Assembly: GCA_963840785.1 (NCBI GenBank)
Contig: CAWJAF010000013.1
Span: 1 to 64,000 of the forward strand
Direction: 5' to 3'
Source of the DNA: JALYOK01 sp963840785
Lineage (GTDB): Bacteria > Pseudomonadota > Gammaproteobacteria > Burkholderiales > JALYOK01
Length of the DNA: 64,000 bases
Part shown: positions 1 to 11,104 of the stretch, piece after piece
How positions within the stretch are numbered: position 1 is the stretch's first letter
Layout of the letters: the number at the start of each line of letters is the position of its first letter
Made by a program: the position numbers and the translations under genes
The notes under the pieces: model-generated
Seen by the model: the letters and a program-made list of their open reading frames with translations, nothing else
Databases searched by the model: none
Told to the model about the DNA's origin: nothing

Positions 1-135
1 CCAAAGCGGAAATACCGGCCGTTGCCCGACTGCAGACACTCATAGAGTCGAGATCAATGCTGACGTCACGCGGACCTAATGAATCAAGTGTCAAGTCTCT
101 GCCGGTAACCCGTCATTAATCTTCAATGGATTGAC

Positions 136-456
136 TTAGATAACGTCTTCTTTCAAATGGTCGATTAACCTTTCGTACTGCAAGCAAACGTAGTGAGCTT
201 TCAGCATCGCAACGCCACGAAATTCAACTTCAGGAAGGATACGCGAAAACGCATTGAGGCCGCTGCCGGCTAAACGATCAGCCCAACTTCTTGCTTCGCT
301 GTAAACTTGATGCGCTTGATCATCGGCAATACCTCGTTCCGCCCGACGTTCTATCCAATATCTATATTCCCGCAACAAGTACGGAAGAGTTGAATCGTTG
401 GCAGTCAACGGAATGTGTATCTCAGAGGGAGTTCCTAGGCGCCTAATCTTACTCAT
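136..456 (-). CDS. Small protein of unknown function downstream of the yeh-like locus
   Basis: A 106-residue open frame from an ATG at 456, on the same strand as the five-gene yeh-like locus and 107 bp beyond its last gene. It is rich in charged and aromatic residues (for example YLLREYRYWIERRAERG) and looks like a soluble, mainly helical protein. I see no signal peptide, membrane segment or known motif, and I do not recognise the family. Position and strand make it a possible last gene of the operon, but the gap is longer than the overlaps between the other members. It could equally be independent. Confidence 0.45.
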   Translation of the reverse strand: MSKIRRLGTPSEIHIPLTANDSTLPYLLREYRYWIERRAERGIADDQAHQVYSEARSWADRLAGSGLNAFSRILPEVEFRGVAMLKAHYVCLQYERLIDHLKEDVI

Positions 457-563
457 CCACTTAGAAGCGAATCCCTTCTCGCGCGGCGCATCGAAATAAA
501 ATGCATCTACGACGTTCTCAGACGCGGCTGGCTGTGTTCGTATTAGGCTTAGGGGTTCGGCGA

Positions 564-2282
564 CTACCCAGACGGCCCGGGCCGGATGTGAGCCACCAAC
601 ATCGTTCCGTATTGCAGATCGTCGGAACCCAACTGTTCAATACGGGTGATCGCGTGACGGGTGTACTCGTCAAACCGAAGTTCGACATCAAGTCGCTCGT
701 CTACTTGATCGAAAACGGGCCAAACCAGCGTTTGCTTGTTAGCATCGAATTGCGCTGTACCAAACCGTTTCGGCAATAGGATGAACCAGTCTTTCATCGG
801 TTGGGCTTCTGCTAGCAAACTGCGTCGAGAAAGGCTTCGCAATTGCGTGATCTCTGACCATGATTTGCACGGAAGGAGTTGATCAGTAAATTGCTCGAAC
901 GTTTGGACGGGTAACACAGTCGCAGAGGTGTTCTCGGAAGCGGATAACCGACCTGCGACGTTAATCTGTGCGTTAGCAAGGGTGACACGTTTGCCCGTGG
1001 CTTGCGACGGCGCCCCTAACCCACTCCAAGGTCCTGAGGCGTTGTAACGCGCTACGGGGTTGAAACCCCGTTGATTTTCTGGGCGCGCATCCGAGCACGA
1101 CAAAAAGGCTTTGTCTTTGGAGGACCAGAACAACATCGTCAATCCAACGTAACCAGAAGATGATCGCCACGCACTTGCACCCAAACCTAACAGCTCAATA
1201 GTGCTTGTTTCTTCGTACCGCGTGCGCGCGCGACCGACCAGGTTGACCGGCGACGCACCGCGACCTGCGGCGTGGTCAAGCGCGGCAACGAGACCAAAAG
1301 CAACAGCCAGCTCATCGAGCAAACGACGTTCGTCGGCAGCACCAGCTCGTTCCAACAAAAGTTCGACGTGATCAGCAATTCGCCGCAACAGTAAAGCGAG
1401 TCGATAATATTCCGCGCCCTGAGCCCAAACCGCCAACGTCGTGAAGCGCTCGTAGATTCCACGCGACAAATGGGAAAGCCCAAGTTCGATGCATTCACTA
1501 AACAGTTGTTTCGAGTTGTCTCGCAATCGGCGACGGGAATCTGAGGGTGACTCCACCTGATTTGCCGGTATCGCATGGTCCTTACCCAACGCAAGGGATG
1601 CAGTGCGGGGTTTACTAGCAGTAGTCTCTGGGGGTATCAGTTGGACCCCATTAACGCGCTGATAGGCCAAGATTGCGGCAACTCGATACTTCTCGACCTG
1701 AGAATTGTCGGTGTCAGCAATAAGTGAGTCGAGACCGCCGCCCATGTAACGAAAGCTGATGCGGGGGTGGCTAAAGCTCAAGACGATGTGACGCTCGCCC
1801 TCTACTTTCAACGCTTGCTCGACGTCGAGGTCTTCGACAAATTGCCAAGCCCATCGGTAGCCCGACTTACCCGCATGCTTGATCAGTTCTTGAGCCGCAA
1901 TTTGCAGTAGGGAAACTTGAAGTTGCGCAAGGACGTCAGCCGCATTGCTTGGTGGTGCGGTCGACGATGATGTCCCCTTTGCCAATCGTTGGAGGCTAAT
2001 GGCTGCGCATAATATATGCTGACAGATGCCGTGCGCGGGACAACTGCATTGCGCGTGTGCGGGGCCTCGTTCGTCGAAAATGATTCGGAATTCGCCCAAG
2101 GATATTGCAAGCGTATCGGGATTATCTTCAATCACCATTTCCGATTGCTTTTCAAGATCTTTTTGCGCTCGTCGAAGCAGACCACGGTTTCCGAGCGCAA
2201 CGAAAGCTTCGTCGTCGTAGTTGACAAGCTGTGCCAGGAGTCGTTCGCGCAGGCTGATCAAGAGATAACTTTCACCAACCAA
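564..2282 (-). CDS. yehQ: SWIM zinc-finger protein (YehQ-like)
   Basis: Intact frame of 572 residues. Residues 79-89 form a SWIM zinc finger: Cys79-x-Cys81, five residues, Cys87-x-His89, followed by a hydrophobic helix. SWIM domains are predicted to bind DNA or proteins. The rest is alpha/beta without a motif I know. The start codon lies 25 bp inside the end of the VWA gene, so translation is probably coupled. In E. coli the gene beside the VWA protein YehP is the SWIM protein YehQ, and the order here is the same. Unlike its upstream neighbours it has no frame break. The molecular role is unknown for the whole family. Confidence 0.8.
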   Translation of the reverse strand: MVGESYLLISLRERLLAQLVNYDDEAFVALGNRGLLRRAQKDLEKQSEMVIEDNPDTLAISLGEFRIIFDERGPAHAQCSCPAHGICQHILCAAISLQRLAKGTSSSTAPPSNAADVLAQLQVSLLQIAAQELIKHAGKSGYRWAWQFVEDLDVEQALKVEGERHIVLSFSHPRISFRYMGGGLDSLIADTDNSQVEKYRVAAILAYQRVNGVQLIPPETTASKPRTASLALGKDHAIPANQVESPSDSRRRLRDNSKQLFSECIELGLSHLSRGIYERFTTLAVWAQGAEYYRLALLLRRIADHVELLLERAGAADERRLLDELAVAFGLVAALDHAAGRGASPVNLVGRARTRYEETSTIELLGLGASAWRSSSGYVGLTMLFWSSKDKAFLSCSDARPENQRGFNPVARYNASGPWSGLGAPSQATGKRVTLANAQINVAGRLSASENTSATVLPVQTFEQFTDQLLPCKSWSEITQLRSLSRRSLLAEAQPMKDWFILLPKRFGTAQFDANKQTLVWPVFDQVDERLDVELRFDEYTRHAITRIEQLGSDDLQYGTMLVAHIRPGPSG

Positions 2283-3420
2283 TGGGCCAATCGTTGCGGC
2301 GTAAGTGCTGCGATTTCCATCCCACAGCCTGCGAGCCGCTCAGCCATCTCGCGGTCGTAAATGGGGTGCGCTTGATCGTCTAACGAAGCTAAGCCGAGCA
2401 ACTTCACCCGCGCTTCGGCAAGCTTCTTAATCGCGCGCACAAGCTCCCCCGGAGGCGCGCCTTCGCAAAAATCCGTAACCAGAACCAAGACCGTGCGGTG
2501 TGGGTTTTCGACCAATTGCGTACAGTAGCGAACGGCCTGAGCAATGTCGGTTCCGCCGCCAAGCTGAACTCGCATCAGCGTCTCGACCGGATCGTCTGCA
2601 TGATCCGTGAGATCCACCACGCTGGTGTCGAAGATAACGATTTTGACGCGAAACGCAGGGAACCCCGCCAGGATGCCAGCCATTACCGCGCTGTGGATCA
2701 CCGAGTCCGCCATGCTTCCGCTCTGATCCACGCAGAGAATGATATCCCACGGTAGGCGCCTTGCATTGCGTTCGAAGAAGCGTAGCTGCTCAACCACGAG
2801 CCGCTGACGATCTTGGTCAAAGTGCTTGAGTGTTCTTTATCGTTCCCAATGCATCGAAGTTTTGCGCGATTGCCATCGGTGAATGGCGGAAACGATTGAG
2901 CCGGCCTGACAGCGCCTGCCGGACTTCGGATTCGAGTTTACGCCGAATGTCGTCGACCACTTGTTTGATGATTCGCCGCGCCAGGTGTAATACCTCGCCC
3001 TTCAAATGGCCGCGCAGAGTAAGTAAGGTGCGTAGCAATTGCTGGTTGGGCTCCAATCGTTCGAGCGTTTTCGGGTCGGTGACGAGTTCGGTAAGCCCAT
3101 AGCGATCCAGCGCATGTTTCTCGATGACTTCTAATGTGTCGTTGGGGAACAATTCCCGTACTTCGCTAAGCCAAGTAACGAGCGTAAGCTGTGATGGGTC
3201 AAGCGAGCCCGGACCGGTATCACCGCGCACGCCGCGCCCCAGGTATTCTCGACCGTAAAGGTAGTCAAGCGCGCGATCCATCCGGCCATAGGCACCTTGC
3301 AAAGATCCTTTTGCCCCGGCAAGCGTCGGTCCGCATATTTGCCAAGGACGAGCCGCCACCGGTCTAGCGCGCTCACTGAGAAATCCAGTTTTGTAGCCCA
3401 TCGGTCTTCAAGACTTCCAT
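2258..3420 (-). CDS. yehP: VWA-domain protein (YehP-like), three frame breaks
   Basis: Reconstructed length is about 387 residues. The start is an ATG whose A is also the last base of the upstream stop (TGATG at 3418-3422). The N-terminal half carries DRWRLVLGKYA, then ARALDYLYGRE-type and LDPSQLT segments and a conserved helical region. The C-terminal half is a von Willebrand A domain with a complete MIDAS: DQSGS (near 2720), GGGTD and VTDF. VWA proteins of this type pair with MoxR AAA+ ATPases, which are encoded two genes upstream. The frame breaks near 3375, 3310 and 2823; each time the next frame continues the same family sequence. Broken either by sequencing indels or by real decay. Confidence 0.8.
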
Positions 3421-5834
3421 CAACTCCTGCGACTAGCTAGATTGGCTTGCAACTGCTCTTCTGACAGGTCGTAGCGTACGAGTTGCCAAGATCGTCGGGG
3501 CTATGTAACTTTGCCACGGCCTCAGCTATGCGGTCGGTTTCCTTCGGGGTCATTTCGGCGAAAGCCAGTCTCAACTCAGGCAGTGTCCCAATAAAAGCCT
3601 CTTCATCCCATTGCTGTAAGAACTGATCCAGCACTGTGATAAGCGCAGGCTGCTGCCAAGCGGCTTCACGTGCGGTCTGTAGCAAACCGCGCAGAAAGCT
3701 CACTGCATCGCGAGGAGTTTAAGCCGTTGAGATGGCCATCAAGCGCAATGCTAAGATCGGCTTCTGCAATCCGTCCTGCAGAATACATTAGACCGGCGGC
3801 AGCACCGCGCACAATGCGCGTTCGTGACGCGTCTGCAGCGCAGTGACCAACGACCAGTACAACGTAGCGTCAAGTGCGCGGCCCGATTCGCTGACAAGTA
3901 GCTCACGCAAACGCGTCAGTGCGATGACAAGCCACTGCCATCGACTGGCCCCGCGTAACTCTCGACCAAGATAGATGGCGCGTTCGTAGGCGGCCTGTAG
4001 TAACAATGGCAGCAATTCGATATCTCGCGCCTCGAGCGGTTCTCGCGATTCCCACAGAGCCGAGCGTGCGGCAGCCATGGCCACCGATTCAAAAGCCGCA
4101 TCCTCACCAACAGCGCGCGCGAAGGTCACGGCCACACGAGGAAGATGATCATGCAGGCCCAGCACGCATGGATCAGCAGCATGGCCGCGGCCTTGGCGTT
4201 TCGCGGGTCGTTGCCGGATTCGAACGCTCCAAGCCGTGGCCAAAGCGGTTGGCCACGGCCAGCGGCACCGTCGTGCCATAGACCGAAGCCTCAACCAGCG
4301 CTGCCTCCGTGGCCGCCGAATGCGTGTACTCCCAATGCTCTTGCAGTCGGTCCAGGCCGATGCCGTTGACGAAGTCTGGTCCTGCCATACGCGCGCCATC
4401 GGGATACCCAATAAAATCAGCCCATGAAACAGACGACTGGTGACGCGGTGGTCTCGCGCCGATAAATCTCGAGCACTGCGCGGCGCGGCTCCAGTCGTCA
4501 ATCTTCAGCTTCTGCCGTCGGGCGCGATCTTCGAAATCACGCACCAGCGGCGGCCGATCCACACCCGGCGGCACCTGGCCCATCGACGGCCACTGAAGGC
4601 GCGCCGCGCCACGGCCAGGACGAGAGTGCCGTCGCCGTCGGTTTCGCCCTTGACGAAACAGCTGGTCACGGCATCGAGCACGTCTTCGCGTACGGGGGCC
4701 GGCCGTTGCCGCAACGCTGCGAGCTGTAGCGCGTGTTCGTAGGCTGCAGTGAGCGTGGGCATCGGCAGCGGTAGGCCATGCTTCTCGCGCAGTTCGAGCG
4801 CGATATCGAAGAGAAATGCAAGGCCACGTCGCGTCGCACCCTGCGCCCGTATCTTTACTGACCTTGTCGTGCTTGAGCATGCGCTCCCACAACTGCTGAT
4901 GCCATGCAGGCGAGGTCATGCCCGCGCAATAGCCGTTCAAGCGATCAAGGCGATCGAAGCCATAGCGGATCAGCGCGGACGCTGCATCATTGATCGTGCT
5001 TTTTGATATGGCAGGCTTCTTGTCTCGTGACCATAGAAGCGCATGCATAACGACCGCATGAAACCCACCCAATACTGCCAGCACCGGGCCATCGCCCATC
5101 CTGCGTTCCGCAGCGCCTCGCTGAATATGCCGGGCCATCTCGGCCTCCCTTTGCAACGTGCCATCGGCCTGCAACTCCTCGTCGTCGCAGTCCACCCGGG
5201 CCAGGTGGCAATAGGCAGCCATGTCTGTCACATGCTCACGCGGACTGCGCCCAGCTGCCGGCACTTCAAACAGGTGCTCCCACAGTTCCTCGTGATCTCG
5301 GCAGCCGAGCTGGCTGGCCAGCGCGCCGAGGTAGCGGCTGCGCCGGAAGTGGCGCTCGTCGAGCAGCGAGCTGCGCTTCGCCATCGTCCTCGTTGGCGTC
5401 GGCTTCGCTCTGTTCGGCGAAGTCCAGGTCGATGAATCGCGCTGGAATGCCTTCGCACTGCGCGTGACGCAGCGCCACCAAGCTCGGGCGAGTGGTCGCA
5501 GAACGGGTAGTAGGCAGCTTTCCTCACCGGCGCATTCGTCGCCCTGGGCCTTGAAGACGGCATAGCTGTAGATCGCCAGTGGCATGCGCGCTTCGGCATG
5601 CGTGAGCTGCGGGATCGGTCGCGTGAAGCTGCGTGGCCCCTCAACGAGCACGGCGCACACGCGAGTCTCGTTCAACAGGCGACGCAATTGCCATGCGCAG
5701 GCCGGGCTGTGGTGCCTGACCGGAAAGACAATCAGGTCTGCGCCGATCAGCCGCTCGCCCAGCGCGCGTACCGCGTCGGTGGTGGGCAACAACACGGCCG
5801 GCCTCGCGTCAGCGGTCGAGTTCTCGCCGCGCAT
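3420..5834 (-). CDS. yehM: DUF5682 protein (YehM-like), many frame breaks
   Basis: About 800 residues when frames are joined. It starts at the ATG at 5834, 26 bp inside the end of the AAA+ gene, and ends in QLQANLASRRS at the TGATG overlap with the VWA gene. Family landmarks: FPVRHHSPACAW and VLVEGPRSF near the N terminus, AYYPFCDHSPEL, LLDERHFRR, VLAVLGGFHAVVM in the middle, WADFIGYPDGARMAGPDF, then GLLQTAREAAWQQPAL and LPELRLAFAEMTPKETDR at the end. About nine frame changes are needed, roughly at 5560, 5480, 5370, 4860, 4600, 4180, 3790, 3700 and 3490. The stretch is more GC-rich than its flanks. Function unknown; it always travels with the MoxR and VWA partners. Confidence 0.75.
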
Positions 5835-6909
5835 CGAGTACGCGCTTCCACTGCGATGGTCTTTTGCGCGCGCTGCTTGACCACGACGTCGAAGTAGTGA
5901 CGCAGCTTCTTGCCGTCGTCGGGGTTGTCCTTCAGCACCGTGCCGATCAACTGCCGTGCGACATGTTCGCCGCCCACCGTGCCGTCGCCAAAGTAGTGCG
6001 CATCCAGGCAGGCGGCATATCCCACCGACACGGCTTCGGCGGATGACATTACCGCGGTCGGCTTCTCGACCACAACGCCTTCGCTGGTCACGCCCTGGCG
6101 CAGATCGTTGAACGCGGTGACCAAGAGCTCGACCACATCGGGGCGAAATTCCACCTCGACCTGCGCTGCGCAGCAAGCGCTCGGTCTGCTCCGATCAGCA
6201 TGAGCTTCGAGCTTGCGGTCTTTGATCGGTCTGACGGTCTCGAAGTTGAAGCGCCGCTTGAGCGCGCTCGACATCTCGTGTACACCACGGTCGCGGATAT
6301 TGGCGGTGGCCAGCACGTTAAAGCCGCGCGAGGCAAACAATGTGCCGGCATCTCCATCGAGCTCGGGCATGTGCAGCACCTTCTCCGACAGCAGGCTGAT
6401 CAGGCAGTCCTGAATCTCCGGTTGTACCCGCGTTACCTCTTCGAAGCGGCACAGCCAGCCGTGCTGCATGGCTTCGTAGATCGGCCCCGCTACGAGCGCG
6501 CGCCGCGTCGGGCCCTTCGGCCAGCAGCAGCGCGTAGTTCCATGTGTACTTGATCTGGTCTTCGGTGGTGCCCGCCGTTCCTTGCACGATGCAAACGGAG
6601 TGCCCGCTGATCGCCGCCGCGAGCAGCTCCGACAGCATCGACTTGGCCGTGCCGGGTTCACCCACCAGCAGCAAACCACGGTCGCTCATCAGCGTGACCA
6701 CGCAGCGGTCGATCAGTGCGTCGTCGCCATAGAACTTCGCTTTGACGCCAATCTTTTCGTCGCCGATGAATGAAACTGCGCACAGCGCGCGGCGACAGCT
6801 GCCAGCCACTGGGCCGGGGCCTGAGTCTTTTTCGGCCAGGCGCGCCAATTCGTCGGCGTACACCTGCTCAGCCGGCGCGCGCAAGACGGAGGTGGAAGTT
6901 CATTGTCAT
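5809..6909 (-). CDS. yehL: MoxR-family AAA+ ATPase (YehL-like), several frame breaks
   Basis: About 366 residues. It likely starts at the ATG at 6909, just after the stop of the DUF4132 gene (6919), and ends with WKRVLDARRELDR at 5809. Walker A is GEPGTAKS (near 6650), followed by VQGTAGTTEDQIKYTWNY. The Walker B position reads CRFEEVTR, sensor 1 is NVLATANIRDRG, and LKRRFNFET is the likely arginine-finger segment. These identify the YehL subgroup of MoxR ATPases, proposed chaperone-like remodelling machines that act with VWA proteins. Frame breaks near 6885, 6810, 6770, 6510, 6190 and 5850. The Walker B aspartate is replaced (CRFEE instead of hhhhDE). Confidence 0.82.
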
Positions 6910-6918
6910 TTTAATATT

Positions 6919-9900
6919 CTACTCTTTCTTCTGCCAATCGGGGTCGAAGCCTGTTCCCTCGGCGGCGATCAGACGCAGATCGTTATAGCACTCCGACAGC
7001 AGCACCTGCTGGTACATTTGATAGAGCTAGTTTGCTGCGTTGCCATCAACTTCTGCGGTCCGCTTGATGAAAACGACAGGTTGAGTAATGCGACGGTGCG
7101 GTTTTCTTCTGGTAGCCCGTTGCCGGTGAACTCGATGATCGGCCTGCAAGACCCAGGGTCGGAAAGCGCTTCTCGTAAACGTAAAACCAACCGCCATCTT
7201 CCGCGGCACCCCGTGCGTAGCCGAGCTTAAGCGCCCGGCCACGCAGCGCAAATGCCTCAATCAGGTGGCCTTCGAAATCCTTGATTTCTCGAGCTGCGCT
7301 TCTTGTCTGCCGGCAAGGTGTAAATACCCTTGCCCAGCTGCTGGAACAGGGGCGTTATTTCGTAGTCGGCCAGATGCCGCTGCCACGCGGCGACGTCTTC
7401 TTTGGTGCAGTACGGAGTCGTGCGCAATCCGGATTATCACGTCGTCGGCAATTTGACCTCGTTGTCGTCCAGTCAGTGAGCGTGCCGTCGTCAAGCGGAC
7501 GGAAGGTCGCGCATAACCTTCTCATCCTTGACCTCAACCCAAACCAGCCGTTGCACGAGATGCCGCAGCACCGGGTGCTCGCTGCAGATAGGCCACCCAG
7601 TCGGCAAAGGCCAATCCCGTTCGGTGCACAGCGCTTCGTACAGTCGGTCGGTCTGTAAATCCACGATGCTCTTGAGTTCCTTCTTCGCCGCGCCGAACGC
7701 CTTCTTCGATTCCTTAGCCAGCTCTGCATCGTCATCTTGCCGCGGCTCGGGCAGCGATGCGATCTTCTTGCCTTCCGGGTTGAATAGCTCGACTTTGAAG
7801 TCGGGCAACAGCTGCGCAGTGAACATGCGCTGGCCGTAGCTGAGTTCCAAGGATCCGGTTTCGTCAAAACCTGCGGACGGAATGGTGCGGTCGGCAAGCT
7901 CGGCGAGGGTCCAACCCTTGCGTTCAGCGAGTGCTTCGGCTTGGTTGGTGGCTTCTTCCTGGAAGCTCTTGGTGCGAAAGCGGCTGCCAATGGCAAGCAT
8001 CAATTGCGTCGCGCTCGGGTGGTCGATCCACGCCAGCATGGCGATCAGTGCTTTGCCTTGGGCGGCTCTCGATCCGTACCACTCCTTCAGGTATCGTTGC
8101 ATCGGCGCGGCGGCACGCTCGGCGCACAGGCCGCCGCCACCGCGAGCAGACCTTTGCTGCCAATCGCCGAAGCCAGAGGTTGTCGTAGGAAAGCCGGGCA
8201 AATACGTCGCCATGAGTTCTTCTACCGACTTGCCCAAATTCGGGTCGTTCTGGTGGTACTGCGGACTTTGTGTCATGTACTGATGCATCGATTGGCCATG
8301 TCCACGCGCACGCGACATGGCTTCATCGGGCGAGATTGGTCGGACGTCTTCGCGCAGCCATGTATCCAGCACGAACTGGCCAAATTGCCTCGCGGTCCCT
8401 CGAATCAAACATCGCACAATATTTTCGCAGCACCGCGTTGGGTTCCGGAGTTTTCTGCTTGACTCCTTGCACCAGCATCCAACGCAACACGTCGTGCGGC
8501 ACGTGGCCTTGGTTGTCATCCCAACGAACTTCGGGCATCGCACTCCAAGGAAACCAATCCATCTCTTTTGGTATTCCCTTTACTAGAGACTTGGCCGCCT
8601 CGACGCCAGCGCATCACGATTCAGATATTTTTCAACCGGCTGACCCATGAGTTGTAACGCATCGAGCAATGCGCCTTTGGCGAGATCGTGTTTCTCCTTT
8701 GCAACCGCCTTCTCAAGTGCCAGGATTGCTGGCGCATGCCTTAAGCGTCCCAAGCCACTGCGCGGCAATTGCGCGGCTTTCCGATTTGCCGTCCGCCAAT
8801 GCGTTTATGATTCGGGCTTCTTTTCCGGCTAGTTTATTGAGCGCATCCTGTGCCGCTGGCCTGTCGGTTTTGCCGGGACCGAGTGCAAGGCTGAACAATG
8901 CGTTAATCACTGAGGTCGGCGGAGACGGCAGAGTCGCAACAGCGCGGAATAGCCCAGATCGATCAAAGGAATAATCCTTTATCAAGTTTTGAGACAAGGT
9001 TTGAACCAAATCGTCGACGTTATGAGCGAAGAATGGCCAGACCGCATCTGTTGGCCAGTCCGTTGCAATGCGTTGGCCCCAACCATTGCAATAGTTTCGT
9101 AATAAAGCCTTTCCTGAATACCCCGCCTTATCCATGATCTGGGCCAGTTCGATAAGTGTTGGGTGGCCAGAACGGCGATGCATGGTATTGAATGCAATGG
9201 CTGCTGCGTGCTGCAATGCACCGTCATTGGAAATGGCCAAATCAAAGAAAACCAGTATCTTGAAAATCGCTACAGGAGTGATTTCCGGCGCAGCCGCGAG
9301 CTTATCCACAGCTGGAGATACGTGCTGCCACCCTGAGTTCCGATTGTTCGATCGCGTTGCTGGTTTCTGCCGATCTGATGCGAGATACTCAGTGAGCGCG
9401 CGGACGTCACTTGCGCTAAATGGCGATGTTTCACGCAATGCGAATTTGTGCCCTTGAGCTTTCATCCTTTCATGATGCTCTCTGGCTTGCTTGTTCGCTT
9501 TTGCGATGGACTCGTTAATTTCTTCCCAAAACTCATCCAGTACTCTAGGCGCTAACACGTTTGCCGATCCTGACCAATCGATTACCGGAAGCTCGTACTC
9601 GAATCGCCGTTCGTCTTCGATTGCGGGCGTTTGAGCCGCATCCCATTCACTGATCAATGCCTGTACGGAGGGCGCTTTGTCGGCGAGGGCAGCATCTCGC
9701 GCGAATGCTTTCAGCTCTGTATTCTTGCGCTCATCCGCGAGTAGAGAAATTAGGCGTAAAGCATTGACCCGCTGATCAGGCTTCCCATCGAACGCCATTG
9801 CACGCAGCGGTACGAATACCGCGTCGCCACACTTACGAATGACAGGCTCCGCCGCGGCGCGTACTTGCTTGCTATTCGCAACGACCAATTCACACAATTC

Positions 9901-10650
9901 GGCGGCGAGTCTATCGAGCGTGCCAGGGGTCGCTTCGGAAAGAAGTCCGAGTACATGTAAACGCTGTCCGACGGGAGTAGGCAATACTAAAGGGCGAATC
10001 GTGTCGAGATGTCGATCTAGGGATTCGGCGAACCCAATTAGATCAGTTACCATTTGCAGGCGTTGTTCCGCTCCATAGCCTGACGAAACAGATGTTCCAA
10101 ATGCGCTCGTTAGTAGAGCAGATGGCTCCATTCCATCTTCGACAAGCAGTTCCTCCAATTTCTTAGCAGAAAGATTACGTGGCATCGGGCGGCGACTGGA
10201 CCATCCGGTAATACTCGTTTCTGCGCTGCTCATGAGTAACGTCTCGGGCCAGTGAACTCCATTGGGAAGCTGAAATCTGAACGACGTCGCATGAGAAACC
10301 AGGCATGCATCTAGCAAACGAGCCCATCGTAGGGCAACTACCGACGGCACGGAGTCGAAGTGCTCATATGCATCTGGTAGTTCACGCTTTTCTTGTCCGT
10401 AGTGATAACCCAATAGTCGGAGATTTTGGCCTACCTCGTCACCCTGGCCGATTTCATGGAGCACTGCTACCGATTCACCGTTCAGAACGTAATCTAGCAT
10501 GTCACGCGATAGCCCTTCACGCACCGTGCGGCCACCGAGTTTTTCGATTGGTAGGAGCAGTTTCTCAAGCCTTGCCACCCATTCGGATGGTACGCCTTCG
10601 GGAACGGAAAGCGACGACCCGCCGAAAACTTTGCTAATCCATTTCAGCAC
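6919..10650 (-). CDS. yehI: DUF5724/DUF4132 protein (YehI/MolR-like), broken in its C-terminal half
   Basis: About 1,240 residues, close to E. coli YehI. Residues 1-645 (10650 to about 8713) are an intact frame of HEAT-like helical repeats (DUF5724). The C-terminal half is DUF4132, with GWTLAELADRTIPSAGFDE, LSYGQRMF and FRPLDDGTLTD, ending in LLSECYNDLRLIAAEG and DPDWQKKE. Frame breaks lie near 8745, 8590, 8400, 7480, 7370, 7250 and 7040. An AGGGGGAG ribosome site precedes the ATG. The old E. coli name molR implied a molybdate regulator, but nothing in the sequence supports that. As first gene of the operon it is probably the scaffold or target-recognition part; that is inference. Confidence 0.78.
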
Positions 10651-10654
10651 TTCT

Positions 10655-10696
10655 CCCCCTTCGAAAATTTGGACTGGACACCGAGAAACGATTATA
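10655..10696 (-). promoter_or_regulatory. Likely promoter -10 and RBS of the yeh-like operon
   Basis: On the minus strand a consensus TATAAT lies at 10696-10691 and a strong AGGGGGAG ribosome site at about 10661-10655, just before the ATG at 10650. The -35 is poor (TTCAAC at 19 bp spacing), so the promoter may need an activator. No other candidate stands out in the upstream gap. Confidence 0.4.
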
Positions 10697-11104
10697 ACTG
10701 GCGAAAAGTCCGTTCGTTGAACCGAGGGAATTCTGAACCGGATGACAATCTAGGCCCAGCGCAATATTGTCGTGCAGTCGATTCGCGAAACCAAATTTTC
10801 GTCCGGCAAGCGAGTGGCGGCTAATCCGAGCATTCCGGCCATAAACATAAACTCATGTGAGAGAAAACCAAACGCATTGAACTGAAGATTCCGAAGGTCC
10901 GGTTTGCTAGGAACGAATGACGGCAAGTGGCCGGTTGCGCTGATTCTTTAAGTAAAGTTTATTTTCTGCAGTGCTTTTTATCGCGATCCGACAAAAATCA
11001 AAAGTACGAAATACCAAGCTCTGAATCAGCGTTCAGACCGGCGTACGATTTTTCAACGGAGAAACGCCAAAAATCAATCTGGGAGCGTCTCCTGGCCTGA
11101 TGTC
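10697..11104. other. Intergenic gap without a gene
   Basis: About 400 bp between the yeh-like operon and the lipid-metabolism genes, AT-richer than the flanks. I see no coding frame, RNA gene or terminator with a convincing stem and U tract. It marks the border between the accessory locus and the housekeeping region. Confidence 0.5.

Noticed and set aside
1..135. A gene at the left edge
   Set aside because: No frame with start or family signal in this short stretch.
4173..6176. A single 667-residue frame across the DUF5682 region
   Set aside because: It begins inside the AAA+ gene out of frame and contains long Arg/Ala-rich shadow stretches. Only parts match DUF5682; other parts match in the two other frames.
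6919..10650. A molybdate regulator (molR) role for the DUF4132 gene
   Set aside because: Only the historical E. coli name implies it; no DNA-binding or molybdate-binding domain and no molybdenum genes are visible.
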